A DNA stretch of 64,000 bases from Perognathus longimembris pacificus (Eukaryota; Chordata; Mammalia; Rodentia; Heteromyidae): positions 64,831,398-64,895,397 of the forward strand of contig NC_063168.1 in the NCBI RefSeq assembly GCF_023159225.1, given 5' to 3'. Below are positions 11,470 to 23,160 of the stretch, one piece after another (positions within the stretch are counted from its first letter, which is position 1; each line of letters opens with the position of its first letter). Under the pieces are notes generated by a model. It was given only the letters and a program-made list of their open reading frames with translations, made no database searches and was not told the origin of the DNA. The position numbers and the translations under genes were made by a program.

Positions 11470-12690
11470 ATTTATAAACAACTTTTACAGGTGGATAAAT
11501 AAATAATAAATAGGTCCTTCACTTCTGAGGATTGAACGAAAAAATCAGCACTTGCTCTAGAGACTTAACAAGTAAACACATAAGAAATGAAAGATCTTTC
11601 CTCTCTGTTCATCCCATTTCTATTAATCCAAAGAGATCTAATTACATGATTACTGATTTAAATTACAGAAATCTAAGTGACAGAAATTACGATATTTCTT
11701 CAGCCCTTTCAGCTGTTCTTAGGCAGATGTTTTCAACTGATCGAGATCTCTACATGATCCTGCATATGCCAATATAAGCTTTCTTTTCATGATGCTAGAA
11801 TATTCTTTTTGCTCTAAAATAAACTAAGAGCTCTGTTAACTTGAAGCGTTTTTTTTTTTTTAATTAAGCAAGAAAAGAAAGGACTCAGTTGTAGATGGCA
11901 TCTAGGAAGCAAGAAGGACTAAAAGACAAGGAATTTTTACAACTGTTATTTTGGGACTTTTAACCACTGCTGAAAATGGCATTCCTTGAATTTAACATTC
12001 AATTAAGATGATGTAGAAAAATGGTGGGTATCCTTTTTGATTTCTGAGTGGGGTAGATGTCAGTTTAACAAACAAATCTGTAGGCAAGATCAATACTCCC
12101 TGATTAGATCCAAGTTGGTCTGTACAGGGAGACATGGACATGGTAAGTGTGAGCTTGTTAACACAGGCCACTGAGAAAGAGAGGTTTGTGATGCTCCATT
12201 GGTTGGATACACTTAAGATAATTTAGAGCAAAGTTTCTTCCTGACAACTCATTTGAACTTTTAATCAATCAGATGTCTCCTGATTAGTTAGAAAGTTGAG
12301 AATTCCATATGAACATGAGAACAAGCATAACTAATTGGAGGTGAGAGTCGCAGCTATAGCCACTGTGATCAGCTATGTGAATGAACACCTTATCTTAAAA
12401 AGCTGTGTGTGGTTAGGATGGCTAGTTGCGTAGTGAAGACATAAGCATAAGACCTAAGCGATTGCTAGAGGTAGAAAGTCCATAAATGCTGACTCCACTA
12501 AAGACTCCTGGAAGTTTCTACATGTAAAGTCCTACCTCCAACTCTCATGGCACTTGGGAAGGTTCCACGCAACATTTAGGAAAAGGCCCAGAATTTTAAA
12601 ACCAATGATTGATTTTTTTTCTAGTGCCTTTACATTCAAGCTATCAGAACATGTAAATATATTTCTAGGTCTATCAATTTCTGGAAACTA
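11470..12690. other. Unannotated single-copy DNA
   Basis: No recognisable transposon. The 81-codon frame at 11532-11777 begins within the non-repetitive part and has no recognisable domain. I treat it as chance. Confidence 0.5.
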
Positions 12691-12699
12691 ACTTCCTTA

Positions 12700-12925
12700 T
12701 TTTCCTCCCTCCTTCCCTTTCTTCCTCCCTCCTTCCCTTCCCTTCCCCTTCCTTCCTTCCTTCCTTCCTTCCTCTCTTCCTCCCTCCCTCCCTCCCTCCC
12801 TCCTTCCCTCTTTCCCTTTCTTCTTTTCTCCTTCTCTTGTCCCTCTTTCCTTCCCTCATTGTCTCCCTCCTCCTTTCCTCCTCCTCCCCTCCTTCTCCCC
12901 TTTCCCTCCTCCTCCCTCCCCCTAG
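12700..12925. repeat. Long polypyrimidine tract, (CCTT)n/(CCCT)n
   Basis: About 225 bases of almost pure C/T built from CCTT and CCCT units. The mirror-like polypurine/polypyrimidine composition favours triplex (H-DNA) formation. The long minus-strand Gly/Arg/Glu/Lys frames over it are low-complexity artefacts. Confidence 0.93.
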
Positions 12926-13289
12926 CTTTCTGGCTTTGCTGGATATTGGACCTAGGCAGGGTTTTGAGCATAGTAAGAAAGTATACTATTACTATTCTGC
13001 TACATCACCCATGTTTAATTCTTTGTCTTCTACCATGGAAGTGTGGTAGTCATGAAGAATTTCAAGCTCCATATGATTGACTTTTATTGGTGTGGAAAGC
13101 AGTAGTTATCTCTAACAATCCTTAGTAAAAGGAAGAGTAGGGGATATGGGAGATACTCTGTCAAACATAACAGAATTTGTATTTCATTTACTTTGTCTCC
13201 AGCATCCTCCACCATGCAGGCCCCATTTCAATGCCGTTAACCTTTACCATAAATTTAATCCTTGGAAATGTTGTAATCTATTCACAAGT
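12926..13289. other. Unannotated spacer between two simple repeats
   Basis: Ordinary AT-rich sequence with no assignable feature. Confidence 0.55.
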
Positions 13290-13290
13290 A

Positions 13291-13297
13291 GGCTCTC

Positions 13298-13389
<92 letters not shown>
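13291..13389. repeat. Compound (CT)n(CA)n microsatellite
   Basis: A CT array of about 64 bases switches directly to a CA array of about 35 bases. The Leu-Ser/His-Thr frames here are repeat translations. Confidence 0.97.
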
Positions 13390-13390
<1 letters not shown>

Positions 13391-13391
<1 letters not shown>

Positions 13392-13985
13392 TTATAAGAG
13401 TTGTAATAAGTAAGGCAATGCCAGGAAGTATTTTGTGGTCAGAATTGGTCTGCTAGACATTTTGAATTTTTAAGCTGATTTTATTTAATGCTGGCTTAAC
13501 TTGCAATAAGAACCATAATGCCTCTTTCTGCAATTTAAAAATGCCTCAAATCCTGCACAGATTGCATATATCCAATGAGTAAAAGTGATTAGAAACATAG
13601 GGTTAATCCTATAATAGAAAAATCTCAACCTTACTAGTAAAACAAGTGTGAACCTCTCCCTTTTGCAACAGAAACTGGGAAGGCATCTGCATTTGGTGAA
13701 ACCATAGCTGTCATAGCAAAATTTAAATTAAACATTTGGAATTTTTAAAAGGAGGCCTTAAACCAAGTTTGAGTTGGGTGCTATGGAGAATTTTGCTAGT
13801 TCTGCTTAAGAAAATTAAAAAAATTTGTTTATCCTTTCTTTGCTTCTCCCACTGCCAGTTCGATGGGGAGTGGCCATGTTTAAAACAAATTCTATGAAGA
13901 CAAATATGTCAGTGGTTTCCAGGATTCGGTGAGGGGTGGTAGATGATAGAAATGATAGGTAGATGGATAGATTGGCACCTTGATC
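13391..13985. other. Unannotated single-copy DNA
   Basis: No gene or repeat assignment. The composition is even and non-repetitive. Confidence 0.5.
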
Positions 13986-13989
13986 TTCC

Positions 13990-14140
13990 TATTTAAGTTT
14001 CCCACATTTTGAGTACCACTGTGCCCAACTTTATATTCATCAAAACAAGTTTTCATGAAATTTTTTCATAGGCTGGCCTCCAATCATGATCTTCTAGATC
14101 TCTGCTTCTCGGAACACAGACATGATCACCATGCCCAGCT
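13990..14140 (-). mobile_element. 7SL-derived SINE monomer relic
   Basis: Reverse-complement B1/Alu-like landmarks: 'aggctggcctccaatcatg', 'atcttctagatctctgctt', 'catgatcaccatgcccagct'. There is a second partial half upstream ('gagtaccactgtgcccaac'). Diverged, with no clear tail. Confidence 0.6.
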
Positions 14141-14254
14141 GAGACTACTCTTCTTGATTCAGTAATTGAGACCTTATTGGTGTCATCTTGAATTGTCTCC
14201 CCAATCCCAAACTTTATATGCTTAGGCATATACATTTTGGCCAATGTTTGGCTG

Positions 14255-14430
14255 CTGTGAGAGGTAATTTAAAGGGGAAAAATTAATTTGGCTCATGAAG
14301 ATTTTAGCCAATCATAGTGGAAGGTCATGGCGTAATGGAGCAGCTTAACGCACAGTAGCCTGGTGGAGAAAGAAGAGGGAAGAGGGAGACAGAGATGAAG
14401 ACTGCGAGAAATAACAGAGGTTAGTTACTC
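14255..14430 (-). mobile_element. MaLR-type LTR relic (MT/MST-like)
   Basis: The order 'ttggctcatgaag', 'aggtcatggcgtaatggag', 'cagcttaac...cctggtgg', then a purine-rich 'agaaagaagagggaagagg' resembles the reverse complement of MaLR LTRs. Recognition is by pattern only and the subfamily is not assigned. Confidence 0.5.
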
Positions 14431-14671
14431 ATTACTGTGCTATACAGATTTATCTGTGGGATTTTAATAGGAGCATTTTGATTGTTACATTGGTAGACTG
14501 ATTCTTATTGGCCTACCAGAGAAAAAGGGATCAGGACTGCAAAAAACCCTGGGAGTTTTGATCAGGGATGAAGAAACCAAAGATTCAAAGGTAATTAGTA
14601 CTGGTCAACAAAATCATGCATTGCCAGAACAGCATGAGGTGAGTACAAAGAAATGACACTGACTTAAAAAC

Positions 14672-14906
14672 TATCACAAGAGCTGGGAATATGGCCTAGT
14701 GGCAAGAGTGCTTGCCTCCTACACATGAAGCTCTGGTCTCGATTCCCCAGCACCACATATATGGAAAGCGGCCAGAAGGGGCGCTGTGGCTCAGGTGGCA
14801 GAGTGCTAGCCTTGATCAGGAAGAAGCCAGGGACAGTGAGTGCTTAGGCCCTGAGTCCAAGGCCCAGGACTGGCCAAAAAAAAAAAAAAAAAAAAGTATC
14901 ACAAGA
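14672..14906 (+). mobile_element. IDL-Geo dimeric SINE, full length, with target-site duplication
   Basis: The ID-like left monomer starts at 14682 ('gctgggaatatggcctagtg', containing the A box TGGCCTAGTGG). Its B-box-like element is damaged ('ggtctcgattcc'). The right monomer then runs to 'caggactggcc' and a poly(A) tail ending at 14895. The duplication 'tatcacaaga' is at 14672-14681 and 14897-14906. A young insertion by its intact ends. Confidence 0.95.
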
Positions 14907-15962
14907 TGGTGTGAACTCGATCTACTCAACTATTTAAAAGAAACACTCTATGGAAAATGGAGAGAGGCAGAGCAATTTCTTGACATCAGGATTAATCTGA
15001 TATTAAAATAGGATTCACAGTTCATGTGTTTTGGCAGGGTTTATTTTAATTAATCGGAGTGATTATTTTTAGTTTCTTGAATGGAAGTTCAGATAAAACG
15101 ATGAATTAAAAATAAACAAAATATAAACACTTACTTAGCTTGTCTGTGGTTTCTAAACCATAATGAATTTATGAGGAAATTTTTCATAAAATCTTAAAAC
15201 ATATTCACGGCAGGTGATATTATGGCAGTGAAATATTACCAGAAAGAGAAGTCCTTATAATGAGCTATTAGTATTAAGGGAAAGTTAGTCATTGCTCTTT
15301 TTGTTTTTAAATAGGACAATCTCTATCTTACAAGTTGAATAAAATTGTAGTTTTATAAATCCCTTAGACCAAAACTTTGGGAATTTAAAAAGTACTAATC
15401 TCAAATGCAAGATATATCTGGCTCATAGTCTCTGAGAGGTTAAATATTCCAATGTGGAAACACACTGTTTCCATTGTGTCATCTAGAATTGTTTTATACA
15501 TCTCAGTGTAATGTAAAATAGTAAAGGGATCATCACTTAGATGATAAACTGTCAGCTTCCAGACAAACATTTTAACTGATTTACACCTGTTTTTCCTCTA
15601 GGATAGCTGTAGTTATTTGATTTATCTCTTCTCCAGCTGATCAGTGATAGCTGGGGGAACATTTCTTTAGCTGTATGCAAATTGTCCCTGAAACATGGAA
15701 AGTCAAGCTACATGCCTATAGAGCAAAATCAGTTATGAATATCAGCTGTAGAAATAGGGAGTGAGCCATTCATCAGACACGGGGCACACCAAGGGCTCAG
15801 TGTAATGGATTGGTCAGATCACAAAGTGATACAGATGTGGAGGCATCTGTGGGATACAAAGCCCTGACAGTCAATAATTGATCTAAAGTAACCTTACAGG
15901 AGACAAATCCGAAGCCAATGGCTTTATTGCTTGCATTCTGGAGACAGTCCATTTAAAATTTG
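14907..15962. other. Unannotated AT-rich single-copy DNA
   Basis: No repeat or coding signal recognised over about 1 kb. Confidence 0.55.
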
Positions 15963-15963
15963 C

Positions 15964-16159
15964 CTTCCAAAATTTCTACAAATTGAGGCTGGGAATATGG
16001 CCTAGTGGCAAGAGTGCTTGCCTCATATACATGAAGCCCTTGGTTCGATTCCTCAGCACCACATGTATAGAAAAAGCCGGGAGTGCTGCTGTGACTCAAG
16101 TTGGCAGAGTGCTAGCCAGGGACAGTGCTCAGGCCCTGAGTCCAAGCCCCAGGACTGGC

Positions 16160-16191
<32 letters not shown>

Positions 16192-16228
16192 GAAAGAAAG
16201 AAATGTGGCTTCCCAAAATTTCTACAAA
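15964..16228 (+). mobile_element. IDL-Geo SINE with internal deletion and (GAAA)n tail
   Basis: Left monomer from 15987 with a good B box ('ggttcgattcc'). The right monomer lacks the stretch between 'gtgctagcc' and 'agggacagtg', where the 'ttgagcaaaaagaag' segment of other copies should be. The A-tail (16160 on) has become (GAAA)n. The flanks 'cttccaaaatttctacaaa' (15964-15982) and 'cttcccaaaatttctacaaa' (16209-16228) form a long target-site duplication with one added base. Confidence 0.93.
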
Positions 16229-16590
16229 GAAAAAAAATAGGATGTAACATTAGTTCTGTGTGTTGTTGACAAGCTAAATTGAGATAAAAATCAAGAGAAC
16301 TTTCTTCCATATTTTCATGAAATAAAATTTAAAGTGTCTTGATTTAGGGGTCATTATGGTACTTTTGAGCTTTTACTTCTTGACAGATACCCTGATATGT
16401 ATGGATGTAAGGAGTTTATTTTTCTTGTGACACAGGTGAAGAAATTCAACTATGCTATTGCTGAAGTATGATAGATTTGAATGAAAAATAAGATTGAAAA
16501 AAGCTTAAAAGGGGCTCTACTCCTACTCTTCGGCCTGTCCACATGGTTAACTTTTTTTTTTTTTAGGATCCAGGCATTGTTTAAAGTTTG
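16229..16590. other. Unannotated spacer
   Basis: AT-rich single-copy DNA with a T-run at 16551-16564. Nothing else seen. Confidence 0.5.
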
Positions 16591-16594
16591 ATTG

Positions 16595-16800
16595 CTAGGC
16601 TGGGTGCTATAGCTCAGGTCTGTAGTTCTAGCTGCTGAGGATGCTGAGATCTGAGGATACTGGTTTGATGCCAGTCCAGACAGGAACGCCCATGAACTGC
16701 TTCCCTCTGATGAATGGAAGTGGCTCTGGCTGAAGCAATAGAGTGTTAGCCTTTAGCAAAAGAAGCTCAGGATCAGCACCTAGGGCCTGAATTCTGAGTT
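16595..16800 (+). mobile_element. Dimeric SINE: 7SL/B1-like left half plus Geo-type right half
   Basis: 'ggctgggtgctatagctcag' and 'gctgctgaggatgctgagat' mark a 7SL-derived left half. 'agtggctctggctgaagcaa' and 'gttagcctttagcaaaagaa' mark the same right monomer as in IDL-Geo. It is diverged and older than the neighbouring IDL-Geo insertions, and no A-tail remains. Confidence 0.8.
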
Positions 16801-16809
16801 GTGTTAATT

Positions 16810-17515
16810 AGCATGTTTGATTGATGCTGTACATTTATATCCCTTTGTTACATGTAAAATATTGTTAATGATGTCCTCCAAGATTAATGAAATGATTAAA
16901 TGTAGTAATATACACAGCAGTTACTCAGGACTTGAATATTAAGTATCAAAACAACTGCAAGTTAAAGAGCTATCCTACTACTATCACTACTATTGTGCCA
17001 GGTATGGTGTAAACATCAGCATGCATGTTTTCAGAAAAAGAGAAACAGGGCAGCATAGCAGAATATAAATGTGTGTGAACAATACTAAGTGACAAGACTT
17101 GTCTGGAGATGCTTGTGGATAAAATCATGAGATCAGTAGATAATTTTGTCAGTTATAACAGGAGTCATTTTACTGTTGAACTGGGAACAAGGACAGTGAA
17201 CTGCAAGTATGTCTTTACCTTAGAACAACTTGATTCTCTACACCCCAGTGCCCTAGAAGGCCCAATGCTGGGAACTTGCACAGGTATGCCATGAAGTAGC
17301 AAGTTATGGTCAGCTGTAAAGATTTGGAATTCCACAGAATACACCTGAATGAATTTTATGCTAATGGATACAAAGATGGTGCTTACAATGTCTCATTAGA
17401 ACAAGTGCATGTAATCTAGTAAATAGGAAAGCAATTAACTGGAAAGAGTAAATTCTTGTTACTAGAAGAAAATAGGTTTCCTGCTACATAGTAAGGGCCA
17501 GGAGAATATGTGTTC
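16810..17515. other. Unannotated single-copy DNA
   Basis: No repeat family or gene recognised. Confidence 0.5.
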
Positions 17516-17517
17516 TC

Positions 17518-17660
17518 TTTCTCATATACACATATACACAAAATACACACACATTCTCTCATATATATGATCTATATGTTATATATTATACACAACACAC
17601 ATGTTCTGTTGATATCCATAAATATATATGTATATATGACCCAATGTTTATATATGTGTG

Positions 17661-17693
<33 letters not shown>

Positions 17694-17696
17694 TCC
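17518..17696. repeat. TA/CA/TG-rich degenerate dinucleotide satellite
   Basis: CA-rich units at 17521-17600 give way to (TA)n and (TATG)n up to 17696. The two longest TA runs lie at about 17660-17695. Confidence 0.85.
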
Positions 17697-17699
17697 AAG

Positions 17700-18035
17700 G
17701 GACCAGCTAGATTCATGGAAAAGCTTATATTTTACTTATTTTTTATATAGAATGTTTGGAAATATCTTAGAATAACAAATTTACTTAGAGATATTTTTCA
17801 TTTCTTCAAAACAATCCTAAGGCTGCTCACATTGCAGGACCTCACAGAAAGTTCCAAACCATAGTCTTTTGATGAACAAATTCATGAGGGTATAGTAAGG
17901 ACTTTTTTTAAAGAGCATTAATAGGAAAATGAAAATGATCTATCTACTTCCAAGATTGCAAGGGACCATCAAGAAGAATTGGTATTTAAATAAATGAAAG
18001 TTAATAGACACTGAGTTCCAGAGAGAATGATGAGA
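17700..18035. other. Unannotated spacer
   Basis: AT-rich, with no assignable feature. Confidence 0.5.
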
Positions 18036-18044
18036 GATAATGAA

Positions 18045-18245
18045 GATGGTTGCCAGGCACTAGACATCACAATCCTTTCCCAACATTCATTTAGTTAAGC
18101 CCCAGTGCAAATACATGAGGTAGGTACTAGCATTTTTATTGCTGCCATTTTGCATAAATAGAAACTAGTCTCCAAATTTTGTGTTACTTAGCTCAGGTCA
18201 ACTTTGTGCTTGAACTTCAGACTTACCATGTTAATGACTGCCCTA
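18045..18245 (-). mobile_element. MIR SINE relic
   Basis: The plus strand reads the reverse complement of MIR in order: 'gccaggcactagac', 'attcatttagttaa', 'catgaggtaggtactagcat', 'ttttattgctgccattttgc', 'aaactagtctcc', 'acttagctcagg', 'cttgaacttcagac'. MIR is an ancient tRNA-derived SINE found across mammals. Confidence 0.85.
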
Positions 18246-18249
18246 CATT

Positions 18250-19600
18250 ATCTCCTAACTGTCTGTTGAGCTTCTATTTTTCTAAATGAAATGAACCAGA
18301 AAGCATGTCACCTAGAAAATCACTGAAAGATGAGAGTGTCTAATAGTTCTCTACCAGCAGATATTTTTGCCCCTGAGAAACAAATGAAAAGGTCTAAAGA
18401 CAATTTCCTAATCTTAAATGGGTGAATACAGTAGAGTCCTGGCAGGTTGTAGTTATTCCTAAAGAGGTTGCTTCTTCATATTCAATAGTTTTACAGAACA
18501 TTACCCATTACACGTAATTACCTATTGCAAAGTACCAGTAGTGCAAAGACTCAGGAACCATAAATAAATAAAATATTTTCCTCAATTTTTCTCATCAAAT
18601 TTCATTAAACATGTGCTATAAAGAATAGGCTTCTGGTTTTAAAAAATGCTGGGAGAACTACCTACATGTTCTGTTCATTTTGAATAATCGCTATGATAAT
18701 TGTATGTGAAGTCTTAATTTAACATATAATTTAAACTTCTGAAAGTTCTACAGCAAAGACACCTGCTTACCTTTGTTTTTGCCATATTTATGGATATTCA
18801 TAGTTAGAATTCCAGATGGAGACGGTCATGCCAGTCTTATGTGACTTACCCCAGGTATTGGAAGATAAACCCAGGCTTAAAATGCCATTCCCTTGATACC
18901 AACTCAAAAATATGTGAGATGTGAGTTTTGTTTTTAAGCAGCATATATACTTCCCTTAATGTAAAGTATCAAATATCTAAATTTAAAAAGAATAAAATAA
19001 AATAAAATGGACGGTACCTTAGAATTTTTGTTCTTTTTCAGTCAATTGCCAGAGATAAAGCACAAATTTAATATGCATGCAACAATTTTTTATAAGTGCC
19101 ATCTCCTTCCTCTTAGTTGAAGTTGAAGAGAAAGTAGAAGCGACTTTATTACTACTCTACCTTTTACTGCTTGGTATGACAAATGGAGAGTCTTTCTCCC
19201 CAGTGGGGGAGGGGGAGCTGAAAGGTGATGGCAAGTGTTAAGTTAACTTCTTTGAGGTTGTTTCTGAATGCATGTTCTCATCCTTACTAAGCTCTATGCA
19301 TCCATCTTTTTTCTCTTTGAAAGGTTCTGAGAAGAGTGAAAGCAACACAAAACTATTAAATGTTTTCTCTTGAATACAGAATGAAGTGGTCAACTTTTTG
19401 ATGAGTTCAGAAATACATCAAGAGTGCCAGGAGTCTTGAAGTGGTATTTTCCCTCATTCTTCAAAGAGTTGGGAGAGCCTACGTGCCAATCCCTGACCAT
19501 CTTCTTTACTTCCCAGCTTAATGGCGGCCTTGGCACACCTCTAGGTTCCTTCATACTTGAGCTCAAGTGCTTATTCCTTTCTCATAATGAGATTTAATCA
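18250..19600. other. Unannotated single-copy DNA
   Basis: No transposon recognised and no coding signal. Conservation would need alignment to assess. Confidence 0.5.
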
Positions 19601-19850
19601 AGCAAAGCCAAACCATTGCTACAAGTTAAACACTCCCCAGGGAGGGGGAGCCAATGACTGGGGGAGTAATGAACCTCTGTTTAACTTTCAGATTTTGTTA
19701 ATAACAATTTGACTTTTACTGGTTGGAGCTAATTAGTTACTGCAGCTTCTCCATTAGTGGCTTATAAAATGGGTCTTACCTTGCGCATGTTAAATAATCT
19801 CCATGTTGGTCGTTTTAGAGCAAATAGAAAGAAACTAAGAGCTGTAAGCA
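19600..19850. promoter_or_regulatory. Candidate conserved non-coding element (motif-based)
   Basis: A repeat-free patch of more even base composition than its surroundings. It contains homeodomain-type cores (GCTAATTAGTTAC near 19728-19740, 'ctccattagtgg' near 19751) and GGGGGAG repeats at 19642-19667. These features are common in developmental enhancers but are weak evidence alone. Confidence 0.25.
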
Positions 19851-20554
19851 TGTGTGAATGTTGCACTTTTTGTAGTTTTTAACTTGCACAGCTTCAAGAC
19901 TGAAGCTCAAGTTCTGGCCAGTTGAAAAGCAGATACTAAAGTATTTCATGATCAGCTCAATTATTTGTGAACCAATAAAGAGTGGAATACTTAATTATTT
20001 CATACAAAGCAAACCAGACATAGTATAAATTCTCAGATTTGGCAACAATTGGACAGTTAGAGTGCTGTTGGCACTGGGTAACATGTTTGATGGACCCTTT
20101 AGAATAAATGATATTAACTGGAACTTTATGCTTGTAATGTCTGACATTAGTCTCAAATAGGAGGTTTCCATGATTCATAATCTTTCCCAGAATAATAATC
20201 TCACATAAAAGTAGGGAAAGATTTTGATAAGAACATCAAAACTCTCCACTACAATGAAAAATAAAGAAATAATAGGGCAAAGAACGGGGAAACCTAATTC
20301 TAGTGAAATTAAAAGACATTTATGGTCACAGTGGAACATGGCCTGGAGACCACAATATTCTTATTACTAAAGTGCCAATCTAAATCCCAGTGGCATTACA
20401 TTCTGAACTTGACTTGGAGGTGGTTATTGTCCAAACCAGGAGTTATTGGACAAAAAGGCAGCCTGCTGTAACTTCCCTCAACCTGCAGTCTCCAGTTTAC
20501 CCACAGTTGACCTGGAAAACTCTTAGACTCTTAGACTCCTTTGTGTGTGTGTTT
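19851..20554. other. Unannotated single-copy DNA
   Basis: No assignable feature. Confidence 0.5.
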
Positions 20555-20559
20555 CTCTC

Positions 20560-20561
<2 letters not shown>

Positions 20562-20601
<40 letters not shown>
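20562..20601. repeat. (GT)n microsatellite
   Basis: A GT dinucleotide array of about 20 units with one interruption at its 5' side. Confidence 0.95.
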
Positions 20602-21985
20602 CATTATACTACCACTTGACAAATCTCCTTATTTTTTTGTCTCAACTTCACGTTTCCTAAAGCAAAGATTTGACATCTCTGTATTATGGTATTTTTGGAG
20701 AGATAATGAACAGTCAGTATGTTATTAGGACATATTAGCTAGATGATCTGATTTTCTCATTGCAAAGGCTCTGGGCTATTTCAGGTCCTAGGTATCAGAT
20801 ATAGTAGAGATGTTTATGGAATTGAAAGGTGAAAATAGCTTGAGTTGGTTTTGTTGTAGAAGGAAAAAAAATGTCTTGACAAGGCTATTCACTAAACTCA
20901 ATAATATTTAAGCATTGAATTTTAAGCCACTTATACATAATAGTTTAGCAAGTTCAATAAACCCGATTTTACTGTTGTATAATGTGCCAGATGCAATAAT
21001 TGCATGAAATTCATAGGACTTCTTGCTCTTGTCTAATTCACATTTTAAATTCTAAATGGTGCGTACTTTACTGCAAATTTGCATTTAAGAAAGGTATAGT
21101 CAAGAGTTGTCACCTTTACATTTCTTGGACCAGAATGGAGGTGGCTATAAGCAACAGAATGAAAAATGAATTCAGTGGCAGATTTATTACAAGGTGAATT
21201 TGTTATCAGTGAAATGTGTCAATTGATTCTGGAATTCCTTTTTTGTGACTCTCAGTGCATCTGGTAGTTAACAGTTCAGTCTAAGAACACCCTTTGGAAT
21301 CTGAAACTTGTTGAAATACTCCCAACACACATTGTTGCACTGTAGGGAGGGTACACACCTTTATTCTCAAGCTATATTAAGATTGTTTTGTTTTAGTAGT
21401 GAAAGATAAGAATTACATACATGAATGTTTTAAGGACAACATTCATCACACTGGGGTCTTTATTTTAAGGAGTAAGTTTTGGAACCCAGGGAAAGAAAAA
21501 TGGCTTGATTGGCATTGTTCTACTTGCAATTATTTTTTCTGTATAGGTACCAGAGATGGGGACTGTAGTTTCTTTCTTTGAGCTAAACACGTTTCAGTTT
21601 TCACACAGCTTGTGTTTTGCTCTGTTGGTTTATCTTTTACAGCTTTCTATTTGTTACATAAAACAAAGGCGCAAATGGAAGCAAATACCCTAGCTTTATA
21701 GCATATAAAAGGAAATAATGGCGGATTTGGGGGAAGATAAATATCAAAAACTTCTACTTATGAACCCATGGTCACTTGAGTTTTCTTGAGGACAGTAAAA
21801 GTGATATTTGGTGGAAGCCTAGAAATGGCAGAACAAATTGCAATATGAAACTACCATTTCCACAAGGATTTCTTTAGAGTTTCCTAAAAAGTATGTACTC
21901 CATTTAGTTGTCACTGGCACCGAGATATTAGAATAAGCCAAAGATTTTTTTGTGCTACTAGTGGGCTGGGATTTGGTTTCATTCT
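20602..21985. other. Unannotated single-copy DNA
   Basis: No gene or repeat recognised. Open frames reach 65 codons and match nothing I know. Confidence 0.5.
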
Positions 21986-21989
21986 GGTC

Positions 21990-22285
21990 AGGAGTGGAGA
22001 TTAAGTAACTGATTCTAGAGACATAGAGTGAGTTGCAAACAGTACAAGTTTATTCAAAAGCAAATGTGTATTTTCAAGGGAGACCTCAGGCTGGAGTCAA
22101 AACTCTGAAATCCTCCTGTTCAGTCATTGGTGCCTGGCTATTTATTTTTAAAGTTTGCTTCTTCCTCAGGAATCATGCTTTATGCCTTCTTTGTTGACAT
22201 TCACTTCAAATCATGCATCTCCTTACAGGGCTAACAATTTCTAGCTATCTGTGAATATCTGTAAATAAAGAATCAGGAGTAGATT
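21990..22285 (-). mobile_element. Possible LTR relic, family unknown
   Basis: On the minus strand the segment ends in an AATAAA signal within 'tttgaataaacttgtactg' at about 22050, with 'gactccagcctgaggtctcc' upstream. This layout is typical of an LTR U3-R-U5 or a polyadenylated retrocopy. There is no second LTR or duplication, so a chance single-copy sequence is possible. Confidence 0.35.
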
Positions 22286-22289
22286 ACAA

Positions 22290-22917
22290 AGAGAAGATGT
22301 CATAGTTGTACAGGTCTGTGAGTCTGAACTGGAAGGATTTCTATTTATGATCTGAAATAAAATTAGGAATGAGATGAGTCTATCCCCTTTGTCTTGCTAA
22401 TTTGCTTTAGTATTAACAATAATTATAGTAAAGAATGTCCATCTAGATAATTATATCATTATAAAAATACAATATACTGAAATGATAACTCTTGCAAGGA
22501 AATAAGATTTTATTTCAATGGAAAATATAATATTGTCAACATAATCTTTATTTCTCAGTAATCATGTTTCTGAAAATGGTAAATAAAAAAGTCATTATAT
22601 TTTGCTTGATATTTCAAGCTCCTTCAGGTTCATCAGCATCTTATGAATTTATTTTTGTATATGATCTCAGGGGTAAATGAACATTCCTCCTAAAATCAGT
22701 TTTTTTTCCCGGGCTATATTACATTGTCTATTCATGTGATTAATATTTTGGGAAACAAGTCATTCTCTTTGGTGATCTGTAAGTTGTAAAAGGAAAACCC
22801 AACAAATAAATTACAGATACATTGTGTGAAGGAATTTTACAGGGTACCAAGTAAAATGAATAATATGAATAATCCGTTTTATTCATTGGTAAACTCTATT
22901 TAAAATTTGTAAGATTA
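22290..22917. other. Unannotated AT-rich DNA
   Basis: No assignable feature. Confidence 0.5.
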
Positions 22918-23160
22918 AGAAAAGAACAGGGCTGGGGATATAGCCTAGTGGCAAGAGTGCCTGCCTCGGATACACGAGGCCCTAGGTTCGATTCCCCAGC
23001 ACCACATATACAGAAAAAAAACGGCCAGAAGCGTCGCTGTGGCTCAAGTGGCAGAGTGCTAGCCTTGAGTGGGAAGAAGCCAGGGACAGTGCTCAGGCCC
23101 TGAGTCCAAGGCCCAGGACTGGCCAAAAAAAAAAAAAAAAAAAAAAAAAAAGAAAAGAAC
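22918..23160 (+). mobile_element. IDL-Geo dimeric SINE, full length, with target-site duplication
   Basis: The left monomer starts 'gggctggggatatagcctag' at 22929 with B box 'ggttcgattcc'. An A-rich linker follows, then the right monomer to 'caggactggcc' and an uninterrupted poly(A) of about 26-27 bases. The duplication 'agaaaagaac' is at 22918-22927 and 23151-23160. The long pure tail and complete ends suggest a recent insertion. Confidence 0.96.

Noticed and set aside
12636..12971. 111-codon Gly/Arg/Glu/Lys-rich minus frame
   Set aside because: It is the polypurine strand of a CCTT/CCCT simple repeat read as codons.
13291..13413. Leu-Ser/His-Thr repeat protein
   Set aside because: Translation of a compound (CT)n(CA)n microsatellite.
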